A DNA stretch of 10,737 nt from positions 1 through 10,737 of the forward strand of contig JAQUXG010000040.1 in assembly GCA_028692515.1 (NCBI GenBank), written 5' to 3'. Origin of the DNA: Kiritimatiellales bacterium (GTDB taxonomy: Bacteria > Verrucomicrobiota > Kiritimatiellia > Kiritimatiellales > Tichowtungiaceae). The position numbers were made by a program, and so were the translations under genes. Below, one piece after another: positions 6,462 to 10,737 of the stretch. Each line of letters begins with the position of its first letter. The stretch's first letter is position 1. Below the pieces are notes generated by a model. The model had not been told where the DNA came from. It searched no databases and saw only the letters and a program-made list of their open reading frames with translations.

Positions 6462-7424
6462 ATGGCAACCGTACGTGAAGAAAGCTGGCAGATCAAACGA
6501 CGCTCCGACCTCTGCGCCGGAACGAACGAGCCGTTCACCGATAAAGAAGAGATCATGACCCGCCTGCTCTTCGAGGACGGCGAATACGTCCGCGAAGACT
6601 ACAAGCTCTCGTACTGGAATGACCAGATGCCGGACCACGGCCTCAGCGCATGGAAAAGTGTTTTTCATGTTCCACCGCCCCCGACCGAAGTAGTGAAAAA
6701 AGAAAACGCCGAAACCCTTCTTCGCAACATGGCTGCTAAAGAAGACGCCGACGACACCAACGCCATCTACATTCTGGCGATCATGCTCGAGCGCAAAAAA
6801 ATTCTGGTCGAGAAAGATGTCCAGATCCGCGAAGACCGGGCAAAAATCCGTGTTTACGAACATAAGAAAACCGGCGAAACCTTTCTGGTCGTCGATCCCG
6901 AGCTGAAGCTCGCTGAAATTGAAAAAGTTCAGGAAGAGGTCGTCGGCCTGCTCGGCGGTAAGCCGCCCAAAACCGAAACGGGCTATCATTTTGAAGCCAT
7001 CCTGCACGCACTGATCGAAAAAAACGAAAAGCTGCTCTTCCCGAAACGGCCCGTCGGCGGCGGCGACGGCATCGCCCGGAAACTCGCCGCCGCCTTCTTC
7101 TCCCTGCTCGCCGGAAAAAAGAGCCCCTACTGGGAAGAATCGAACAAAATGTTCAACCGCTTCGAGGACTCTGAAACGTGGGGGCCGGTCATCGCGGGCT
7201 ATCGCGACCTGATTGAGCGCATCCCGCAGGAAGTCCGCTTCCAAGGGTTGGAACAATCCGCTTTCGTCAAACAGCTCGAAGCGCTCGCCATCAAAGAGCC
7301 GAAAGAACTCCGTGAGCAGGACGTTCTCGCCGCCTTTTCCTCGAATGCCCCGCGCGTCGTCGAACTGCGCGAAAAAGTTCTCGAAGCCGTCCGCGCCGCC
7401 ACGGCGTATGCCGCAATGCAATAA
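6462..7424 (+). CDS. Hypothetical protein, apparently two-part, function unknown
   Basis: A 320-residue soluble protein from ATG 6462. An in-frame TTG at 6444, with AAGG 9 bases upstream, could add six residues. The N-terminal half (1-165) begins WQIKRRSDLCAGTNEPF (9-25) and continues with LLFEDGEYVREDY (35-47) and WKSVFHVPPPP (64-74). It then becomes a charged helical region (NAIYILAIMLERKKIL, 100-115) and a possible beta unit (KIRVYEHKKTGETFLVVDPE, 128-147). I recall this W-x2-K-R-R-S-x2-C pattern from uncharacterised proteins of planctomycetes and verrucomicrobia. After GGKPPKTETG (165-174), a different segment starts (175-320): helical, with an aromatic-rich stretch (PYWEESNKMFNRFEDSETW, 222-240). 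It may be a separate domain. The gene is 84 bases after the ABC-F gene and 11 bases before the acyltransferase gene. No catalytic motif is visible. Confidence 0.85.
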   Translation: MATVREESWQIKRRSDLCAGTNEPFTDKEEIMTRLLFEDGEYVREDYKLSYWNDQMPDHGLSAWKSVFHVPPPPTEVVKKENAETLLRNMAAKEDADDTNAIYILAIMLERKKILVEKDVQIREDRAKIRVYEHKKTGETFLVVDPELKLAEIEKVQEEVVGLLGGKPPKTETGYHFEAILHALIEKNEKLLFPKRPVGGGDGIARKLAAAFFSLLAGKKSPYWEESNKMFNRFEDSETWGPVIAGYRDLIERIPQEVRFQGLEQSAFVKQLEALAIKEPKELREQDVLAAFSSNAPRVVELREKVLEAVRAATAYAAMQ

Positions 7425-7435
7425 AGAGTCTTCAC

Positions 7436-8596
7436 ATGATAAAGGGTGTGTCTAAACAATACGGCCTGCCTGAACGGTGGAACTTCCGACCGCCCTCCGG
7501 AATCCGGCTGGTGGATGTCAGAACGCTTGAAGAGCTGGCGGAACACGCCGAGGCATGGAACGAGCTCCTCCGGCAGGCCGACCGGTTGTCGCCGATTCTT
7601 TCCTATGCCTGGATGCGCGCCTTTTTTAAAAATCTGGTCAATCCGCCGGAACGCTGGCTCTGCCTGTTCGCCTACGAAAACGACCGCCTGATCGGAATCC
7701 TGCCGCTGGTTTCCAGTTATGCTTTCCGGATTTTCGGGTTTTCTCTGCACCTCTTCAAGCTTCCGTATCACGTTGCACATACCGGCGGAACCGACTGCCT
7801 GACGCTGCCCGGGCGCGAAGACATCCTCGACCTTTTTCTGGATTATCTGAACCGTATCCCGCGCACGCTTCCCATTCTCAGCCTCAAGCATGTTCCCGAT
7901 CACTATCCCTCCGTAAACTATTTCGCCCGGAAAAAGCATAAAATGTGCGCGGCGAAAGTTCCCGGCGGGTTCGAAACATTTATTCCGCTTCCGAACAGCT
8001 CAGATGCATATTTTGCCGGTCTGTCTCAGAATGCCCGCAAAAATCTGACCCGACGATCGCGGGAACTCGAAAAAATTCCGGACGTCCGCTTTCTCTTCCG
8101 CGAAAACCTCCGTTCCGTACATGAAAATACGGCCCGGTTTCTGGACGTCGAAAGCGGCGGGTGGAAGGGCAAAGAAAAAACCGCAGTCCGGAATTTTCCG
8201 GGCAGCACGGAGCTGTTTGAAGAGGCCGCCGAAGAGCTCGCCAAACAGGGCCTGATGGCCTTCAGCTTTCTGGAAACGGGCGAAAAAACCATGGCCGCCC
8301 ACTACGCCATGGTGAACAACCGCACGCTGTACATCCTCAAAATGTCTTACGACGAAGCCTACGAAGAATGCGCGCCGGGCAATCTGCTCATGCTCAAAGT
8401 CATTGAGGCGGCCTGCGACTCCGGAGCCTTTGATGAAGTAAACTTCGTGGCCGCCCCGCCCAGTGCGGCGAGGTGGAACGTTCAGAAAAGACCGCTGGTT
8501 CACTTGATCATCTTTCCAAAAATCCCGCTTCTGTCGCGTCTGCTGATCCGGATTATCCAATCGGAAAAATTCCACAAATTCGACACCTCGCGCTGA
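7436..8596 (+). CDS. GNAT-fold acyltransferase, CelD/BcsL family
   Basis: A 386-residue soluble protein with the layout of the CelD/BcsL (FemAB-like, Acetyltransf_6) family. The N-terminal GNAT-like half has WNELLRQADRLSPILSYAWM (41-60) and FAYENDRLIGILPLV (78-92). The C-terminal half has SQNARKNLTRRSRELEK (197-213), the hallmark FLDVESGGWKGKEKTAV (235-251), and KMSYDEAYEECAPGNLLMLK (302-321), the last typical of the acyl-donor-binding helix region. Family members are linked to exopolysaccharide or cell-envelope modification, but few have a proven reaction. No polysaccharide genes are in this window, so the substrate is unknown. The start ATG 7436 has only a weak AGAG upstream and lies 11 bases after the preceding stop, which implies one transcript. 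The strong hairpin at 8696-8721 lies 100 bases past the stop. Confidence 0.9.
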   Translation: MIKGVSKQYGLPERWNFRPPSGIRLVDVRTLEELAEHAEAWNELLRQADRLSPILSYAWMRAFFKNLVNPPERWLCLFAYENDRLIGILPLVSSYAFRIFGFSLHLFKLPYHVAHTGGTDCLTLPGREDILDLFLDYLNRIPRTLPILSLKHVPDHYPSVNYFARKKHKMCAAKVPGGFETFIPLPNSSDAYFAGLSQNARKNLTRRSRELEKIPDVRFLFRENLRSVHENTARFLDVESGGWKGKEKTAVRNFPGSTELFEEAAEELAKQGLMAFSFLETGEKTMAAHYAMVNNRTLYILKMSYDEAYEECAPGNLLMLKVIEAACDSGAFDEVNFVAAPPSAARWNVQKRPLVHLIIFPKIPLLSRLLIRIIQSEKFHKFDTSR

Positions 8597-8689
8597 TCCG
8601 GCCTTCCCGAATTTTCAGGATCCCGCAGGGAGAGCCTTCTGTCAGCCCGCCTTCCACAAGCGAACAGAGATGTTTTAACCGCAAGGGCA

Positions 8690-8721
8690 CAAATAAAGCC
8701 CCCTCCCGACAGAGGGGGCTT
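8690..8721 (-). terminator. Rho-independent terminator of the prepilin gene, probably bidirectional
   Basis: A 10-bp perfect stem, AAGCCCCCTC (8696-8705) with GAGGGGGCTT (8712-8721), encloses a 6-base loop. On the minus strand it is followed by TTTATTTG, a good T-tract, so it terminates the prepilin transcript about 30 bases past the stop codon. Read on the plus strand it is followed by the poorer TCATACTT, yet the GC-rich stem could still stop transcripts from the convergent acyltransferase gene. Confidence 0.9.
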
Positions 8722-8750
8722 CATACTTCAAGCAAGCGCTGTGCCTGCGC

Positions 8751-9131
8751 TTAGTACTCCGGGATGGGCTCGTCAGGGTCAAAAATATAGGTGGTAGGGT
8801 CGCCGACGGTCTCGCCGATTTTAATGGCATAGCCGCCGGCACAGAGACTGTATATGCTAGGAACCTTCAGTGCGATCAACAGGTTTGTCATCCCTTCAGT
8901 TCCTTTTGTGATTGGGGTTGAGTCCGTCGCACCCATTGCACCGGCCATGATGCCGGGCGGCAACGTCAACACGCCCTTTGCCTTGTCCACTTCAGCACAA
9001 TTGCGCTCCAGGGTCTTCCTTAGTGCCGTGTTATAGGCACCGATAATGGATGGAATGCCAATGGCCGCCAGAAGACCGATGATCGCGACCACGATCATGA
9101 TTTCAACGAGAGTGAACCCTTTTTTATTCAT
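8751..9131 (-). CDS. Type IV-type prepilin / pseudopilin (GspG/PilA-like)
   Basis: A 126-residue precursor with a class III leader, MNKKG, cleaved before F6 by prepilin peptidase and followed by FTLVEIMIVVAIIGLLAA (6-23). E10 is the conserved Glu5 of the mature protein. The hydrophobic stretch runs to about residue 30 and then IPSIIGAYNTALR. After that comes a short globular part with AEVDKAKG (46-53), a proline/glycine loop (LPPGIMAGAMGA), and two cysteines (C45 and C97) that could pair. At about 121 mature residues it fits minor pilins or pseudopilins. No assembly ATPase, platform protein or prepilin peptidase gene is nearby, so it depends on machinery elsewhere. Starting at ATG 9131, it has only a weak Shine-Dalgarno-like GGGA. 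It is monocistronic, with its own terminator. Confidence 0.92.
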   Translation of the reverse strand: MNKKGFTLVEIMIVVAIIGLLAAIGIPSIIGAYNTALRKTLERNCAEVDKAKGVLTLPPGIMAGAMGATDSTPITKGTEGMTNLLIALKVPSIYSLCAGGYAIKIGETVGDPTTYIFDPDEPIPEY

Positions 9132-9149
9132 ATCCGTTTTTCCCGTTTC

Positions 9150-9178
9150 TTTATATGTCTCTCTGGCAATAGATTGAA
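9150..9178 (-). promoter_or_regulatory. Putative prepilin promoter
   Basis: On the minus strand, TATAAA (9150-9155) matches the -10 consensus at 5 of 6 bases. It is 17 bases from TTCAAT (9173-9178), a weak -35 with 3 of 6 matches. The leader would be only about 12 bases. I saw no sigma-54 type GG-N10-GC element, which some pilin genes use. Confidence 0.3.
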
Positions 9179-9197
9179 AGCTTGATCGCCCTGTTTT

Positions 9198-9305
9198 TCA
9201 CCATATTGGCCCGATAGATTTAAACAGCGGGTTGCCGGGAAGATTTATAATACACCCTTTTTCGACGTCGAGGGTCTCGCCGTTAAGCGTTATCTGGAAA
9301 TGCGG
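9198..9305 (-). pseudogene. Remnant of a lipoate-protein ligase gene 3' end
   Basis: On the minus strand this stretch encodes HFQITLNGETLDVEKG followed by CIINLPGNPLF and a stop at 9198. The intact ligase gene ends with RFQVTLNGQPLDVEKG, RITHLDGNPTF and a stop six codons later. At the DNA level, 9261-9305 and 9966-10010 match at 36 of 45 bases by hand alignment, with the same orientation. Upstream of about 9310 the resemblance stops and no ligase catalytic motif is present, so only about 34 residues of the tail remain. The frame is open for 89 codons, but the first part does not resemble the ligase and overlaps the antitoxin gene on the other strand. It is most likely the leftover of a paralogue or partial duplication broken before or when the toxin-antitoxin pair arrived. 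Confidence 0.75.
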
Positions 9306-9380
9306 AAAATACCCAAGAAGGTTGCCGTTGAAAAATTCAGGATAAACGGCTACCGTAGGGAAGTTCAACGAGGCAAAACC

Positions 9381-9614
9381 ATGACTGCATTGGCTGAAAA
9401 AATCTATAACGAGGTGCTTGATCTCCCGACGGACGAGCGGCTTTCCCTGCTCGATAAGTTGCTGCATGTGATCACCATCCCCGCTCCGACAGACATCGAG
9501 GCCGCTTGGCTAAAGGAAGCCCACAAGCGGCTGGCGGATATCCGCTCCGGTAAAACACAGACCGTGCCCGGCGAAACGGTATTTCAGGAGATCAAAGAAA
9601 GATTCCAGAAGTGA
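9381..9614 (+). CDS. Antitoxin of a type II toxin-antitoxin pair, CHP02574 family
   Basis: A 77-residue protein with the pattern of the CHP02574 / Unstab_antitox addiction-module family: LPTDERLSLLDKLL (15-28), then IEAAWLKEAHKRLADIRSGK (39-58) and VPGETVFQEIKERF (62-75). It would bind and neutralise the toxin encoded next to it. The ATG at 9381 is preceded by GAGG at a spacing of 7-8 bases, the clearest Shine-Dalgarno in this part of the window. The frame is open back to 9300, but that extension covers the ligase remnant and is not part of the family. The stop overlaps the toxin start (GTGA). Family members are small acidic proteins without an obvious DNA-binding domain, so autoregulation cannot be assumed. 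Confidence 0.88.
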   Translation: MTALAEKIYNEVLDLPTDERLSLLDKLLHVITIPAPTDIEAAWLKEAHKRLADIRSGKTQTVPGETVFQEIKERFQK

Positions 9615-9898
9615 GGTTTGAGTTCGCGAAGGCCGCCCGGGAAGAATTTCTGGACAGCATTGAATACTACGAACTCCAGCAAACGGGCCTTGGGCTGATT
9701 TTTTCAGAACAGGTTTTATCGACCATTGAACAAATCATTGAATTTCCGGATGGCTGGACACCGCTGGACAAAACCTTCCATCGTTGTCTCGTAAAACAGT
9801 TTCCTTACGCTTTGATCTACACGGTTCTGGATCGGGCGCTCATCATTACCGCCGTTATGAATCTTCACCGAAAGCCCGACTATTGGCGAAACCGATAG
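9611..9898 (+). CDS. RelE/ParE-family toxin
   Basis: A 95-residue toxin with the family pattern AAREEFLDSIEYYE (8-21), GLGLIFSEQV (26-35), a Pro/Trp turn (FPDGWTPL, 45-52), HRCLVKQFPYALIY (57-70) and AVMNLHRKPDYWRNR (81-95). The last strand with R87 and the Y-W-x2-R end is typical of ParE/RelE partners of CHP02574 antitoxins. RelE-type members cleave mRNA on the ribosome and ParE-type members inhibit gyrase; sequence alone does not settle which applies. The start is GTG at 9611, overlapping the antitoxin stop by 4 bases (GTGA), so translation is coupled. It ends 7 bases from the stop of the convergent ligase gene, with no terminator between them. Confidence 0.9.
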   Translation: MRFEFAKAAREEFLDSIEYYELQQTGLGLIFSEQVLSTIEQIIEFPDGWTPLDKTFHRCLVKQFPYALIYTVLDRALIITAVMNLHRKPDYWRNR

Positions 9899-9905
9899 CC
9901 GTTGA

Positions 9906-10736
9906 TCAGGGCTTCAACCTTTCCTCAAATGTCGGATTGCCATCGAGATGGGTGATACGACCCTTTTCGACGTCCAGGGGTTGGCCATTAAGCGTTACCT
10001 GAAAGCGCGGGGTGTGGCAAAGTTTCCAATCCTTGGAAGAAATTTTTCCAATGATTGGAAGCAGCTCATCTTCCGGAATCATTCCATCATTCCACTGTTC
10101 CACCATTTCATTCCTGTACATCTCCTTGAACGCTTCAATCAACGTGGCGGAAAGTTTTTCGACCGTCAGATCCGGCGCAAAGGAGGAAAGGTTGGCGACT
10201 TGCGCCGGAACGGAAGCAACGGCTTTCGTCGTGATCCCTTCGATCTCGGAGCCGAGATAACGGCCAAGGCGTTTCAGATCGGCGTTCACCAGCAGCGTAC
10301 CGTGGTGCATCACGCGCTCGCCGCGAAAGCAAAAGGCCTGCCCGGAAAATTTTTTGCCATCGATTGCGAGAGAGTTCTTTCCCTGTTTGGATAAAATACT
10401 GCGCCGCAACGCAGTTGCTTCCAAACATTGGAAAATCAGCTCGACCTGCATCTCTTCGACGTACTGCGTGCGCGGCACAATGACGCTGACGTTAAGATTG
10501 CCTTCGTCGTGATAAACCGCGCCGCCGCCCGAAATGCGCCGCGCGAGCGGCACACCCTCTTTCTCCATCAGCGAGAGGCGGCATTCGCGCCACGGATTTT
10601 GATTTTTACCGATCACCACACACGGCGAATTGACATAGAGGAGCAGCACCGGCAGATGCGGCGCGTTGTCCAGCAGCCACTCTTCGACCGCCAGATTGCG
10701 GAAAATATCGCGGCTCTCTGAGGTAACAATCAGCAT
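9906..10736 (-). CDS. lplA: Lipoate-protein ligase A, short C-terminal version
   Basis: A 276-residue enzyme that activates lipoate with ATP and attaches it to lysines of E2 and GcvH domains. Landmarks are FRNLAVEEWLL (12-22), VVIGKNQNPWREC (40-52), the lipoate/AMP loop RRISGGGAVYHDEGNLN (66-82), KKFSGQAF with catalytic-type K129 (128-135), HHGTLLVNADL (144-154) and KAVASVPAQVANL (171-183). These align with E. coli LplA. The C-terminal accessory domain is only begun (WKLCHTPRFQV, LDVEKGRI) and stops about 60 residues short of the E. coli protein. The remnant at 9198 stops at nearly the same point, so this is probably the natural length in this lineage. The ATG at 10736 is one base from the window edge; an upstream extension cannot be excluded, and the ribosome-binding site and promoter are not visible. 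Confidence 0.93.
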   Translation of the reverse strand: MLIVTSESRDIFRNLAVEEWLLDNAPHLPVLLLYVNSPCVVIGKNQNPWRECRLSLMEKEGVPLARRISGGGAVYHDEGNLNVSVIVPRTQYVEEMQVELIFQCLEATALRRSILSKQGKNSLAIDGKKFSGQAFCFRGERVMHHGTLLVNADLKRLGRYLGSEIEGITTKAVASVPAQVANLSSFAPDLTVEKLSATLIEAFKEMYRNEMVEQWNDGMIPEDELLPIIGKISSKDWKLCHTPRFQVTLNGQPLDVEKGRITHLDGNPTFEERLKP

Positions 10737-10737
10737 G

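Noticed and set aside
6438..7421. A 327-codon open frame on the minus strand, antisense to the two-part hypothetical gene
   Set aside because: Its protein is Phe/Gly/Asp/Arg-rich noise with no recognisable pattern. The plus-strand frame has normal composition and fits the operon layout. Long antisense frames are common opposite GC-biased genes.
8674..8693. TTTTAACCGCAAGGGCACAA, resembling a dispersed repeat I recall from verrucomicrobial-type genomes
   Set aside because: Only one copy is in the window and the resemblance is from memory, so I cannot support it as a repeat family here.
9167..9179. CAATAGATTGAAA upstream of the prepilin gene also occurs, inverted, at 3318-3330 upstream of the membrane protein gene
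   Set aside because: For a 10.7-kb window one or two shared 13-mers are expected by chance, and orientation and distance to the genes differ, so it is not supported as a common regulatory site.

Overview
This looks like bacterial chromosomal DNA: densely packed, moderately GC-rich, Gram-negative in character. It has no rRNA, tRNA, CRISPR array, transposase or phage gene. The gene mix includes a stand-alone type IV-type prepilin, a YbiT-type ABC-F ATPase, a CelD/BcsL-type acyltransferase, and several uncharacterised proteins whose style I associate with the Planctomycetes-Verrucomicrobia-Chlamydiae group (perhaps Kiritimatiellota or Verrucomicrobia). That assignment rests on family recall, not on a marker gene, and is only moderately likely.

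Left block (1-3293, all minus strand). In transcription order: a membrane-anchored helical protein of unknown function (3293-2457), an RhlE-type DEAD-box RNA helicase (2400-1159), a spermidine-synthase-like methyltransferase-fold protein whose start overlaps the helicase stop by 4 bases (1162-485), and the N-terminal part of an RNB-type exoribonuclease that leaves the window (395-1). A helicase and an exoribonuclease in one directional group suggest an RNA-metabolism locus. Just upstream on the same strand is an orphan NarL/FixJ-type response regulator (4144-3482). Its promoter region carries three perfect dyads, and it is divergent from a small gene (4266-4502) encoding a 78-residue protein with a possible CCHC metal site.

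Middle block (4779-8596, plus strand): the ABC-F ATPase, a two-part hypothetical protein, and a CelD/BcsL-type GNAT-fold acyltransferase only 11 bases further on. The last two probably share a transcript. A strong hairpin terminator (8690-8721) lies between this block and the convergent prepilin gene.

Right block (8751-10737): the prepilin gene (minus); a short decayed copy of the 3' end of a lipoate-protein ligase gene (minus, about 9198-9305); a type II toxin-antitoxin pair of the CHP02574-antitoxin/RelE-ParE-toxin class (plus, 9381-9898); and the full-length lipoate-protein ligase gene (minus, 9906-10736), tail to tail with the toxin. The toxin-antitoxin pair is thus bracketed by two diverged direct repeats of the ligase 3' end, the clearest trace of past rearrangement here.

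No multi-gene novel system such as defence or biosynthesis is evident. The most interesting items are the ligase-tail repeats around the toxin-antitoxin pair, the palindrome cluster between the response regulator and the small CCHC protein, and the two-part hypothetical protein.
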